Below are positions 1 through 7,953 of a stretch of 18,169 nt of DNA, piece after piece. Each line of letters starts with the position of its first letter. Position 1 is the first letter of the stretch. Source of the stretch: Pseudomonadota bacterium (GTDB taxonomy: Bacteria > Myxococcota_A > Polyangia > Polyangiales > Polyangiaceae); contig JAEZYZ010000314.1 in NCBI GenBank assembly GCA_023418705.1, positions 1-18,169 on the forward strand. Reading direction: 5' to 3'. The notes beneath the pieces were generated by a model, which did not search any database, was not told the DNA's origin, and saw only the letters and a program-made list of their open reading frames with translations. Both the position numbers and the translations under genes were made by a program.

Positions 1-29
1 GGGCGGAGGCGCCCTTCGCACCTCCGCCC
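1..29. other. GC-rich hairpin at the left edge
   Basis: A perfect 9-bp inverted repeat is present: GGGCGGAGG at 1-9 pairs with CCTCCGCCC at 21-29 around an 11-nt loop. It could end transcription of a gene outside the window, but no T-run follows on the + strand, so it does not meet the standard for an intrinsic terminator. The sequence left of position 1 is not visible. Confidence 0.35.
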
Positions 30-333
30 CGTCGGACGCCCCAGGCCTCGCTAGTATCGCTGGCTCGACTGGCTCGCCCGCCAGTCAAGGATGCGTTCCT
101 GGCTCCACTCCCAAGGCACGCCGGCTCAACCAAGCAAGCGCGCCTGCTCGAGTGGGCGTTCCGAGCGGGGCCGACACGCCCAAGCAAGCAGACGAGCCAG
201 CAGTGGTTGTGAGGGAGCACGTTCACCTCGGCCCCAGTCGATGCTAGCCAAGGGGGGTGCCTAGCGACAGCGTTCCGCTCGAATCCCTCCTCGCCATGAT
301 GGTCGACTACGCCCGGCGCGGCGGGAGATCTCT
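30..333. other. Non-coding stretch before the DUF1697 gene
   Basis: No convincing reading frame is seen here. The stretch contains scattered short repeated words: TGGCTCG near 60-76, CAAGCAAGC near 131 and 180, and the inverse form CGAGCCAGCAG near 193. They have no regular spacing, so I do not call them an array. A ribosome binding site for the next gene lies at 323-327 (GGGAG). No promoter could be assigned. Confidence 0.5.
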
Positions 334-846
334 GTGAAGACCTGGGTTGCGCTCTTGCGCGCGGTGAACGTCGGTGGCTTCACGCTCGAGATGGCCGCCG
401 TGCGGGCGGCCTGTGAGGGCGCGGGCTTTTCGGACGTTCGGACCTATATCGCCAGCGGCAACGTCGTTCTGCGCAAAGCGGGCGATGAGCGGAAGGTGCA
501 GCGCGAAGTCGAGGCTGCCCTCACGAAGCTCGCCGGCAAGCCGGTCGACGTCCTGGTGCGCACCGGCGCGGAGCTCGAGACGATCCTCGCGAAGAATCCG
601 TTCGCCAAATCGGCGCCGAACCGCGTGGTGGTCCTCTTCCTCGACGACGCCCCGCCCGCCGACATCCTGAAGACCGCAAAGAACGTCCAAGGCGAGCGCA
701 TTGCCCTCGGCAAGCGCGAGATCTACGTCGATTACACCGACGTCGGCGGTCAAGGAAAGTCGAAGCTGCAGCTCTCCGGGCCCAAGAAATGCACCGGGCG
801 CAACATCAACACCGTCGCGAAGCTCGCCGCGATGGCGAAGGGCTAG
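334..846 (+). CDS. DUF1697 domain-containing protein
   Basis: This 170-residue cytoplasmic protein is recognised as DUF1697 from its N-terminal signature: WVALLRAVNVGG at residues 4-15, then the VRTYIASGNVVL stretch. The C-terminal motif near GPKKCTGRNINTVAKL is also typical, and the full length fits this single-domain family. The biochemical function of DUF1697 is unknown, and no signal peptide or membrane segment is seen. GTG at 334 is chosen as start because GGGAG lies 6 nt upstream and the family normally begins a few residues before the LLRxVNVGG motif. The segment after VNVGG looks about one residue shorter than I remember for the family. The gene stands alone: its neighbour is convergent, with a 183-nt gap (847-1029) in which I see no terminator with a T-run. 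Confidence 0.93.
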   Translation: MKTWVALLRAVNVGGFTLEMAAVRAACEGAGFSDVRTYIASGNVVLRKAGDERKVQREVEAALTKLAGKPVDVLVRTGAELETILAKNPFAKSAPNRVVVLFLDDAPPADILKTAKNVQGERIALGKREIYVDYTDVGGQGKSKLQLSGPKKCTGRNINTVAKLAAMAKG

Positions 847-1029
847 GCTGCGCGCCTGCGGAGCCCGTCCTCCGCCCCTGGACCCCTCCCTCCATCGACC
901 GCCACGCGCGTCTACCCCACCGGCGGCGCCCTCGTCCCGAAGACGCGTGCGTTCTTGGACAGGTTGCAGGAGGGGCTGGCAAGCGGGAGGTAGGGTGGCC
1001 AGGATGGAGGCCTAGCGGTCACTCGAGCC

Positions 1030-3945
1030 TCACTCGACGACGCCGATCGCGTCGACCACGAGGGTTCCGCTCACCAGCTTGAACTCCACGGTGTGCTCGC
1101 CAGCAGGGAGACCGCGCAGGCTGAAGGTCTGGTAGAGCGGGTCGGAGGCTCGGGTCTCCGCCGCGGCTTCTCGTTGCTCGCCGTCGACGATCACCTCGAG
1201 GGTGGCCGAACCGTCGTTGCCTCCGAGAATGTCGATGCCGGTGCCCCTGAAGGTGTACTTGAGCGTAGCGCCGGCACCAGAGCTCGTCGAAAGCGTCCGG
1301 TGATAGTCGTACATGCTCTTGCCGACCTCGTGGGCCCAGTTTCCGCCGTACTCGAGCTTCGTCTTCCGCTCGGGGGACAGGTCGTACATCTCGAGATTGT
1401 CGAGGTATTCGACGTAGTATGCGGGCTTTCCCGCGAGCCTCTCGACGAGCAAATTGTCGAACTGGACGTTCACGGGGCCGCTGAGCAGGTCGACCCGGCC
1501 GGACAGATGTGAGTCGTCGGTGAAGGAATGGATCTGTTCGCCATCGATGAAGGCGGTGATCTCGTTTCCGTCCACCTCGAGGGCGAGCTTGTGCCACTTG
1601 CCCGGAGTGCCGTCGAAGCCGGCGAGCGTGCCGCTCGCGACGTTCTGATCGAAGCGGTTCAAGTACCAGCCGCCGTCTTGCCAGAGGCGCAGCGTGAACG
1701 CCGTGCCGGCGAGCCCGTGGCTATTTCCGCCTCCTTGCTGCCGCGCGCCGATGCCCGCGTAGTTCCGATCGCCGCCGGTGCTCTCGAACGTCACGTCGAC
1801 GCTGGCCCGATAGTTCAGCCAGGATTTGTCCCCGATGGCCGTGAGGGGCTCTCCCGCGTTCCAGGCGGTGCCCATGTTGCCTTGCTGGCGCAAGACGTAG
1901 TTCTCGGAGCCCTCGGGGAGGAAGACCTCGAAGGCGCCATTTCGATCCCAGGAGTAGCGCGGGATGGTGCTCTTCGGGCCGCCGCGGGAAGCCATGAAGG
2001 CCTCGGTTCCAAAGAGCGCTCCTCCGTCACCGATCCGACCGACCGTCAGGCTCGAGTAGTCGAAGTCGTCCGCGTAGAGCACGTCGTCCGCCGTGTCCCG
2101 CTCGTGTCCGCTCTCGTCGGTGTCGAGCACCTGACGCTCGCCCTCGACCGGGAGCGGCTGGTGATAGGCTTCGACGACGCGATTCGCGAGGGTGGTCACG
2201 GTGACCGCTGACCAAGGCTTGACCTCGAGGGTGTACGCGCCGTCGTCCCGAGCGAGATCGCAGCGGTAGCGCAGGTAGTTCTCGTTGAAACGCCCCTCGT
2301 CCGCGGCTCGCGTCTCCCAGACCTCGAGGTGCGCGGCCTCTTGGAGATTCAGGTTCGCCGTTTGGATGCGGTAGTGCTTGGTCTGACTGCTGTCGTTGAC
2401 CATGACCACGGAGAAGTCCGCCTTGTCGGGCGAGGCGAGGGTCATGTAGCTCGGTGTCCCGTTGCGTCCGTCGACGGGGTTCGTGCCGGTGGCTCCGGTA
2501 TCGCTCGCCTGGGGAACGGCGCGCCAAATCCCGGCGCTGTTGTCCTCGTTTTCCCAGCCGGTCGTCGCAAACCAGGAGAAGTGCCGCAGGATTTGGAGCC
2601 CGACGTCGTAGTGGATCCAGCCGGACCAGGGATCGCGCGCGCTCACGAGCTCTTTGTGAGAATATTGGCCCCCTTCATAGAACGAGCCGATCGCGGGCTG
2701 GTAGATGAAGAGGGTGCGCCGGGAGCGATCGAACCCTTTGATGATCGTATTGCCCATCTCGAGCGGCCCCCCAGCGCCCCCGATGCCGCTCTTGGGGATC
2801 GCGTTCGGCCGGAATGAGCTATTGCTGAAGGTCGCCTGGGCCTCGCTGTTCCAGATTTGGTGATCGAACTCTTCGGCGAGACGCGTGAAGTTTCCGCCCG
2901 CGTCGTCGTCGGTATTGTAGTGGAAGCCGGAGGCGCCGACCGCGGCCCTGAGCGACGCATCCGAGATCATCTGTCCCCCGAAGGTTCCCGTGCCGACCTC
3001 GTCCGAGATGACGACTTGAATTCGGTTGTAGAGCTCTCGCTCGGTCGCGCTCTCGAATCCATCGGCGTCCGTGCGGACGCGCTCCGCATACTCCTTGGTC
3101 CAGGTCAGGTCCGCCGCGCGCTCGTTTTCGCCGGGATTGACGTAGTCGACCATGTACCCGTACTCGCGGTAGGCGGCGAGGATGGTCTCTTTGAACCAGG
3201 CGTAGAGGTTGTCGTCGTTCGAGCCGACCCAGGCAGGAGCGTGCCAGCGCAAGAGGCTCAGCTTGATGTCAGGGTTGAGCTTCTTCGCGTCGGCAGCGAG
3301 CTGGAACCCGGGGGCCCGGCCGACGTTTGCGGGCTCTGCCGAGGAGCGCTTGGTCGCCGGATCGGGGCCCGTCGAGTTGTTGCTATCGTTGCCCATCTCG
3401 ATCTTGACGTGCGTCATGATCGGCCTGGGGCCGCCGAACAGGATGCGCAGGAGCTCGGCGTACTTTTCGGGGTGGCGATACTTGTAGTCGAGCAGCACGG
3501 CGCTCGTGCTGTTCGCGCTGAGGACACCGAAACCCTTGAAGGTCAGGCCCTTCTCGTTCTCGGAGGCGACGTCGTCTCCGTCGACGGTGATGGTCGTGGG
3601 ATCGTCCGGCTGGACGGGCTCACAAACCACAGCGTCCGGGATCTCGACGGGAGGTGCCCCGCCGGTGCCGCCTGTGCCCCCGCCTTCGCCCCCAGAGCCC
3701 GTCGTGCCGCTCGTCCCGCCGCCGCCCGGCGAGGATCCACCCGTGGCGTGAGAACCGCCCCCGGAGGTCGCCGTCGTCCCTCCCGCGCCGCTCCCCGCGG
3801 CGCCCCCGCTCCCGCTCGTGCCACCGGACGACCATGCGCCACCCGCTCCCGAGGAGTCCTCGCCGGGGGATGGTCCGTCTCCGCCGCCGCAGGCGAGGGG
3901 CGCGGTGAGACTCAGGGCGAGCAGGAGGGCGACGTTCTGCTTCAT
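1030..3945 (-). CDS. Exported GH59 (galactocerebrosidase-like) glycoside hydrolase lipoprotein
   Basis: This 971-residue multi-domain protein has four parts. Residues 1-19 are a signal sequence ending in PLAC, with Cys19 as probable lipid anchor, although Pro at -3 is an unusual lipobox residue. Residues 20-100 are a Gly/Ser/Thr linker. Residues ~115-590 form a GH59 catalytic region resembling human GALC: FKGFGVLSANSTS, then HVKIEMGNDSNN, then PGENERA with Glu275 as expected acid/base (the NER of GALC), then IWNSEA with Glu368 as expected nucleophile (SSED in GALC), then the DPWSGW segment. Residues ~620-830 match the GALC lectin-like beta-sandwich (start ADDFDY, end VQFDNLLVERL). The last ~130 residues look like an extra carbohydrate-binding-like module ending in LPAGEHTVEFKL. 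The protein should release beta-linked galactose outside the cytoplasm; the real substrate is unknown. ATG at 3945 begins the signal peptide, and no Shine-Dalgarno is visible. Confidence 0.85.
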   Translation of the reverse strand: MKQNVALLLALSLTAPLACGGGDGPSPGEDSSGAGGAWSSGGTSGSGGAAGSGAGGTTATSGGGSHATGGSSPGGGGTSGTTGSGGEGGGTGGTGGAPPVEIPDAVVCEPVQPDDPTTITVDGDDVASENEKGLTFKGFGVLSANSTSAVLLDYKYRHPEKYAELLRILFGGPRPIMTHVKIEMGNDSNNSTGPDPATKRSSAEPANVGRAPGFQLAADAKKLNPDIKLSLLRWHAPAWVGSNDDNLYAWFKETILAAYREYGYMVDYVNPGENERAADLTWTKEYAERVRTDADGFESATERELYNRIQVVISDEVGTGTFGGQMISDASLRAAVGASGFHYNTDDDAGGNFTRLAEEFDHQIWNSEAQATFSNSSFRPNAIPKSGIGGAGGPLEMGNTIIKGFDRSRRTLFIYQPAIGSFYEGGQYSHKELVSARDPWSGWIHYDVGLQILRHFSWFATTGWENEDNSAGIWRAVPQASDTGATGTNPVDGRNGTPSYMTLASPDKADFSVVMVNDSSQTKHYRIQTANLNLQEAAHLEVWETRAADEGRFNENYLRYRCDLARDDGAYTLEVKPWSAVTVTTLANRVVEAYHQPLPVEGERQVLDTDESGHERDTADDVLYADDFDYSSLTVGRIGDGGALFGTEAFMASRGGPKSTIPRYSWDRNGAFEVFLPEGSENYVLRQQGNMGTAWNAGEPLTAIGDKSWLNYRASVDVTFESTGGDRNYAGIGARQQGGGNSHGLAGTAFTLRLWQDGGWYLNRFDQNVASGTLAGFDGTPGKWHKLALEVDGNEITAFIDGEQIHSFTDDSHLSGRVDLLSGPVNVQFDNLLVERLAGKPAYYVEYLDNLEMYDLSPERKTKLEYGGNWAHEVGKSMYDYHRTLSTSSGAGATLKYTFRGTGIDILGGNDGSATLEVIVDGEQREAAAETRASDPLYQTFSLRGLPAGEHTVEFKLVSGTLVVDAIGVVE

Positions 3946-4289
3946 AGGGACGCGAGCCGAGCCCGACGGGAGCAGGCGGTAGAAACGTTATCTCACGTTT
4001 CCGTCGTCGCGCAGCCGGAAAGATCCCCCGTTTCCTCGCGTCTGGGGCGCTCGCCGAGCACTCCGCCGGAACCTTTGCCGTGAACTCGCACGACCACCCG
4101 CTTCGGTGCGCGCGCTTTTCGGAGCGCCCAGCGTCCCCTGGCTGATGCCGCCCCCCGGGCTCGCGGAGTAGCGTCGGGATTTCAACGGGAGCCCGGAGCC
4201 CGTCGCAGATCCAGCGGGCTGGACTCCCTCCGCTTCGCAGAAAGTCACCTTCCTGCCGGCGGCATTCGGCTGGTGATAGGCTCCAGCGA
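3946..4289. other. Divergent intergenic region between the GH59 and Cys-rich lipoprotein genes
   Basis: No credible gene is found in this 344-nt stretch, which must hold the promoters of two diverging genes. The only clear element is the 7-bp dyad at 3982-4001, reported separately. No confident -35/-10 pair or -24/-12 element was found on either strand. Confidence 0.5.
3982..4001. promoter_or_regulatory. Operator-like dyad upstream of the GH59 gene
   Basis: A perfect inverted repeat is present: GAAACGT at 3982-3988 and ACGTTTC at 3995-4001, separated by 6 nt (TATCTC). It lies 36 nt upstream of the GH59 start codon, in a locally AT-richer spot. Its size and spacing fit a dimeric repressor or activator site. 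No regulator gene is adjacent, so the cognate factor is unknown. Confidence 0.4.
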
Positions 4290-4919
4290 ATGGGACGATG
4301 GCCGTCGTGCTGGCAACTGGCTCTGGTCAGCTGCGGAGCCCTCCTCGGTTGTCGCGAGGATCCTGGGGGTGACGATGTCCCGATGCCGCCCCCGCGAGCT
4401 TCCGCGGCCCGGCGAGCCGCGCCCCCGCGAGCTTCCGCGGCCCCGCGCGCCGCGCCCCCGATGTCCTGCGAAAGCGCTGCCGATTGCGGCCCCGGACATG
4501 CATGCACAGTTCACGAGCGGCTCGACCTCGTGTGCGCCATGATCACTCCCAACGATTTTGGTATTCGCGATGTGCAGAACGACGATAGATATTTGCATCG
4601 CTTATTGCTGCTTCGCCGTGCGCGCTTTTCCGCTTCACCGGCGACATGCACCGCGAAGGCATGTGTGGTCGCAGGCGGCAGACCCGCGCGTTGCTGCAAC
4701 CGATGCCGGGATACCCTCGCGTTCAGCGGCTTTGAAGGAGTGACGCTGACCAATGCTTCGGGCGAGGAGCTTCGATGCGACGATCGAATGGATTGCGAGC
4801 CGCCGTCATGCTCGGTTCCTCTTGACGTTCCTCTCGAGGTGACCGGAACCTTCCGCCGACGCGCTGACCAGCTCATCTTCGAGCTTGCGCGGCCACCGAA
4901 AGCAGTCCGTTCGAAATAG
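4290..4919 (+). CDS. Cys-rich putative lipoprotein of unknown function
   Basis: This protein has 209 residues and I do not recognise a named family. The N-terminus ends in LVSCGALLGC, a good lipobox (Leu -3, Leu -2, Gly -1) that makes Cys21 the likely lipid anchor. A Pro/Ala/Arg linker at residues ~32-57 is built from an 11-residue repeat. The rest carries 12 cysteines, in clusters CESAADCGPGHAC (60-72), C82, C120, C125, CCNRC (135-139 region) and three near 163-174, as in disulfide-rich envelope proteins. The C-terminal stretch VPLEVTGTFRR to QLIFELAR looks like beta strands. ATG 4290 is chosen because it gives the signal peptide; the upstream Shine-Dalgarno is poor. The middle part (residues ~83-115) is Arg/Leu-rich and less convincing, so an old frameshift there cannot be excluded. 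Confidence 0.6.
   Translation: MGRWPSCWQLALVSCGALLGCREDPGGDDVPMPPPRASAARRAAPPRASAAPRAAPPMSCESAADCGPGHACTVHERLDLVCAMITPNDFGIRDVQNDDRYLHRLLLLRRARFSASPATCTAKACVVAGGRPARCCNRCRDTLAFSGFEGVTLTNASGEELRCDDRMDCEPPSCSVPLDVPLEVTGTFRRRADQLIFELARPPKAVRSK
4388..4460 (+). repeat. 33-bp tandem repeat coding for the lipoprotein linker
   Basis: Two 33-bp units (4388-4420 and 4421-4453) are followed by 7 bp of a third. Both start GCCCCCGCGAGCTTCCGCGG and differ only towards the end of the unit. Because 33 is divisible by three, copy-number change would lengthen or shorten the APPRASAA-type linker by 11 residues without breaking the frame. Confidence 0.8.
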
Positions 4920-5075
4920 TGGGCATTGCCGAAGGCTCGCTCCCCAGCTCGGCGCGGGGGAAAGTTGCTTGGAGTGGCGGGGTTGAACCGGGGTCAAGGT
5001 GCTGACTCGCCAACTTCCTGCGCGATCGCGAGGGTTAGGCCTTCGGCGCTCGACGCTGACACCCCGCGTTTTGCG

Positions 5076-6080
5076 TCAGCCAACAGGCGAGGGGCGCCAA
5101 GGCCATTGCCCGCTCGGATCCGTTTCCGACGTCGCGGGCGAATGCCCGGGGCTCGGGTTTGGAGCGGGCGGCCGCCCCGTGGAAGCTCCTGGTAGCGGCC
5201 TGCCGTGGGCGCCGGTGGCAAGCTCGATTGCTTCGAGCAGTGCGATCGCGTTTGGTGGCCGACGACAGGGTTCGGGATCGAGCGCAGCTATTATGACCTC
5301 GCTCAGCGGCGCAGGCAAACCGACCAGCGTGTCGGTCAGCTCCGGCGAGAACCACGGCGCAGCGGTGCACGCGCACGGCACGTCCCATGCGCCGCCCGCT
5401 CCACGCTCGGAAGGAGCGAGCAGCATCTCGAGAAACACCAGACCCAGCGCGAAGACATCCGAGTGGACATCGACCGGCGCCCGCCCGCTGAGCTGCTCCG
5501 GCGCCATGTAGCGCATCGTACCGAAGACTCCGCGCTGGAGCGCGCCGGGCGGTGTCGCGAGGCCGAAGTCCAGCACCTTGCAGCGCTCCCGCCCTGCCTC
5601 CCGCATCACAAACAGATTGGACGGCTTGAGATCGCGATGCACGAGGCCTGCCGCGTGCGTGGCGCCGACCCCCTGGCAAATGTCCCGGATCAGCGGCAAG
5701 GCCCGAGCCAGCGGCAGCGGCCCGCTGACGAGCAATTGGCTGAGCGGGTGGCCCACGAGCCGTTCCATCACCAGATAGGGCGATCCCTCCGACCCGACAC
5801 CGCACCCCAGGATGCGGACGACGCGGTCGTTACGAAGCCGAGCGAGCGCCCGCGCTTCCTGCACGAAGCGTCTGCGAGCCCTGGTGCGACGCCAAAGCTC
5901 GCCGGAGATCGCGGGGAACTTGATCGCGACGCGCCTGCGCGTCGCCGGGTGAATGGCCTCGAACACGACGCCCATTCCCCCTGAGCCGAGGCACCCGAGC
6001 AGGTGGTAGGCGCTGCCGATAATGGGTTGATAGCGCGCGGCGTCGGAAGCGGCCGCGCGACGCTCGGCTTCGGATCTCAT
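5076..6080 (-). CDS. Soluble Hanks-type Ser/Thr protein kinase
   Basis: This 334-residue kinase has all catalytic landmarks: glycine loop GSGGMGVVF (32-40), VAIK with Lys54, Glu75 of helix C, HRDLKPSN with Asp150 (148-155), DFG (171-173), FGT before the P+1 loop, and MAPE (192-195). It should transfer phosphate from ATP to Ser/Thr. The kinase domain spans about 25-290. The last ~45 residues are a Pro/Gly/Ser tail with no transmembrane helix or sensor domain, so the kinase is predicted to be cytosolic, unlike PknB types. ATG 6080 overlaps the stop of the upstream FHA-AAA+ regulator as ATGA, which predicts coupled translation and a shared job. The partner's FHA domain is a likely reader of the kinase's phosphothreonine products. 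That link is inference from family knowledge and gene order. Confidence 0.93.
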   Translation of the reverse strand: MRSEAERRAAASDAARYQPIIGSAYHLLGCLGSGGMGVVFEAIHPATRRRVAIKFPAISGELWRRTRARRRFVQEARALARLRNDRVVRILGCGVGSEGSPYLVMERLVGHPLSQLLVSGPLPLARALPLIRDICQGVGATHAAGLVHRDLKPSNLFVMREAGRERCKVLDFGLATPPGALQRGVFGTMRYMAPEQLSGRAPVDVHSDVFALGLVFLEMLLAPSERGAGGAWDVPCACTAAPWFSPELTDTLVGLPAPLSEVIIAALDPEPCRRPPNAIALLEAIELATGAHGRPLPGASTGRPPAPNPSPGHSPATSETDPSGQWPWRPSPVG

Positions 6081-7507
6081 CCTCGCTCGAGGTGTTGGAC
6101 GCCGAGACGCTGCATGGCCCGGTAGAGCGCGAAGCGGTTCTTGAGCCCCAGCTCTTTCGCCGCGTTCGTGGGCCGTCCGCGATGGCGCTCCAGGGCGGCT
6201 TCGACCCGGTCGCGATCCAGCTTGCTGGGGACGAGTTTAGGTTCCAACTCTTCCAGCAGGGCTGGCGTCGCGCCCACGTATACGCCCTCGCTCGTGGACA
6301 TCGCCAGGCGAAACAGCCGCCTCAACTCACGATAGTTCTCGGGATAGGTATGGCCCGAGAGCAGCTCGACGAGGCGGGGTTCGAGGAGCGGGTCGGCGCC
6401 CCCGGAGTTCGTTGCGAATCGCTTGAACCTTTCGGGTCGCGAGCGACACCAGTCGGACCACAAGGCTCGCAGCGCGAGTGGGATGTCGGCGCGGCGATCC
6501 CGAAGCCTCGGCACCCGAACGCGCACCGCGAAGCGCGCGAGAAAGTCGTGCTTCAAACACCCGAGCGGCCGGTTCGTCAGCGCGACCATGCGAAAGTCGG
6601 ATCGACGCGTTCGGCTCTCGCCCAAGCGCTGGTACTCCCCCCCGGCGTCGAGCACGCGCAGCAGATGAGCTTGGCGCGCTTCGCTCAGCTCGCCCACCTC
6701 GTCGAGGAGCAGCGTGCCCCCGTCAGCCTCCCCGATCAGCCCCACACGCTCCGGCATGCCGGGGTTCGGGTAGTTCTTCGCGTTTCCGAAGAGCTCGGCG
6801 TCGAACAAGCTGTCCGGGATCGTCGCCGCATTCCGGCTCACGAGCGGACCGTCGCAGCGCTCGGAGAGCAGATGAATGGAACGCGCAGCGAGCTCCTTGC
6901 CGCTCCCGGTCTCTCCCCAAACGAGCGTGTGTCCCTCCCCCTTGGCGGCCTCGGCCAGCTGCTCACGCAAAAGCCAGGCTACGGGGCTCTCGCCGACGAT
7001 CCCGGATGCGTCAGGCCGTCCGAACTCGAATCGGGTCCGAAGCTCCCGCGAGTGCTTGCCGGCGGAAAGCACCTCCTTTCGCCACTCCAGCATCAGGACG
7101 GCGACGTCCTTCACCGTGAGCAGCGTCCCTTGGCGCACCGCGACCTGTCGTGTTGCGACGCCATCGACGAGCAGCTCGCGCCGACCCCTATTCACGACCA
7201 ACACGGCTTCTTCACGTGGCCAAAGCTCCAACTGCAACCGGGAGAGCTTGGGGTCGTCGAGCGCAGGGCGCGGCTCGTTGTGTCCGGGCTGCTGCCGAAC
7301 CCACGACACCGGACGGCCCGCGCTGGGAGCGCGTCCAAGCACCGAAGGGCACGGAACAGCGGCCACCTCGCCGACGCGCGATGAATCGTGCCAATACCAA
7401 AGCAGAGCGAGGTGCGGGATCTCGACCGCCTGCCCGCGGCATCGCTCGTGCCACGGCAGCTCAGAGGAGCCCTCCAACTCGACATCGAGAGTGGCGTCGT
7501 TCGTCAT
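6077..7507 (-). CDS. FHA-AAA+-Fis regulator of the sigma-54 activator type, lacking GAFTGA
   Basis: The protein has 476 residues from ATG 7507. Residues ~44-143 form an FHA-like phosphothreonine-binding domain (LGR 57-59, LSRLQL 88-93, NRG 106-108). Residues ~165-400 are a sigma-54-activator AAA+ domain with Walker A GETGSGKE (198-205), Walker B GGTLLLDE (263-270) and a TNRP sensor. Residues ~431-470 are a Fis-type helix-turn-helix. After ELFG (238-241) the usual GAFTGA loop is replaced by NAKNYPNPGMPER, so normal contact with sigma-54 is doubtful. I recall similar NYPNPG loops in other myxobacterial regulators. The frame opens at TTG 7645, but codons 1-46 there have weaker GC3, no Shine-Dalgarno, and lie at or before the predicted transcription start (~7641). 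ATG 7507 is therefore preferred. It forms an operon with the kinase downstream (ATGA overlap). Confidence 0.88.
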   Translation of the reverse strand: MTNDATLDVELEGSSELPWHERCRGQAVEIPHLALLWYWHDSSRVGEVAAVPCPSVLGRAPSAGRPVSWVRQQPGHNEPRPALDDPKLSRLQLELWPREEAVLVVNRGRRELLVDGVATRQVAVRQGTLLTVKDVAVLMLEWRKEVLSAGKHSRELRTRFEFGRPDASGIVGESPVAWLLREQLAEAAKGEGHTLVWGETGSGKELAARSIHLLSERCDGPLVSRNAATIPDSLFDAELFGNAKNYPNPGMPERVGLIGEADGGTLLLDEVGELSEARQAHLLRVLDAGGEYQRLGESRTRRSDFRMVALTNRPLGCLKHDFLARFAVRVRVPRLRDRRADIPLALRALWSDWCRSRPERFKRFATNSGGADPLLEPRLVELLSGHTYPENYRELRRLFRLAMSTSEGVYVGATPALLEELEPKLVPSKLDRDRVEAALERHRGRPTNAAKELGLKNRFALYRAMQRLGVQHLERG

Positions 7508-7647
7508 TTTCAGTCGGAAGCGCAAGCTCAAAGGCCCTGGCGAATCCGGGGGCCATCCCTCATGAGGATCTCGAACGCGTTGGGAAACCCATGCCTTCTT
7601 CTGCTCACGGCCGGGTACCCTAAAGGGCCTCACTTGCCGCAACAAGG

Positions 7648-7676
7648 GCTATAAAACGCACGCGTCTGCCGTTCAA
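7648..7676 (-). promoter_or_regulatory. Sigma-70-like promoter for the regulator-kinase operon
   Basis: Read leftward, TTGAAC (7676-7671) and TATAGC (7653-7648) are separated by exactly 17 nt. Both hexamers keep the strongest consensus bases (TTGA and TATA). Transcription would begin near 7641, about 134 nt upstream of the preferred ATG at 7507. That would place the far-upstream TTG (7645) outside the message. Confidence 0.5.
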
Positions 7677-7781
7677 AAATGAGCCAGCTTTCGGGCAACG
7701 CGGCTCGCGTGCATGCAACTGGATCAGATGCAGCGACACCGGCTCGCATCGGCGTCCAGTTGGGTGTGCTCGGCGCCGCTC

Positions 7782-7828
7782 TGCTCACCTGCTCACCCTC
7801 TGCTCACCCTCTGCTCACCCTCTGCTCC
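7782..7828. repeat. 11-bp tandem repeat in the control region
   Basis: Three perfect copies of TGCTCACCCTC lie at 7790-7800, 7801-7811 and 7812-7822. A shortened copy (TGCTCACC, 7782-7789) precedes them and a partial one (TGCTCC, 7823-7828) follows. The period is close to one helical turn, so each unit would face the same side of DNA. The array is flanked by CCAGTTG (7756-7762) and its inverse CAACTGG (7834-7840). It could be a multi-site binding array or a variable minisatellite. Confidence 0.85.
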
Positions 7829-7953
7829 AAGTTCAACTGGCTGTAAGCGTTCATCACTATAGTTGGATGGATCGCGACGTTCGACACGAAGGCGTTCGTC
7901 AGGCCGTCCTCGCCGAGCTCGAGCTCGTTCGAGTTCCTGCCCACGCGGAACAC

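Noticed and set aside
30..210. Scattered repeats (TGGCTCG, CAAGCAAGC) near the left edge
   Set aside because: Irregular spacing and short units; not a CRISPR array or an ordered repeat.
2857..4083. 408-codon + strand frame antisense to the GH59 gene
   Set aside because: Val/Gly/Arg-rich antisense frame caused by high GC3 of the real gene; the opposite strand carries clear GH59 motifs.
5055..5080. Inverted repeat GCTGAC...GTCAGC overlapping the kinase stop codon
   Set aside because: Only 6 bp with a 14-nt loop and no T-run; too weak to call a terminator.
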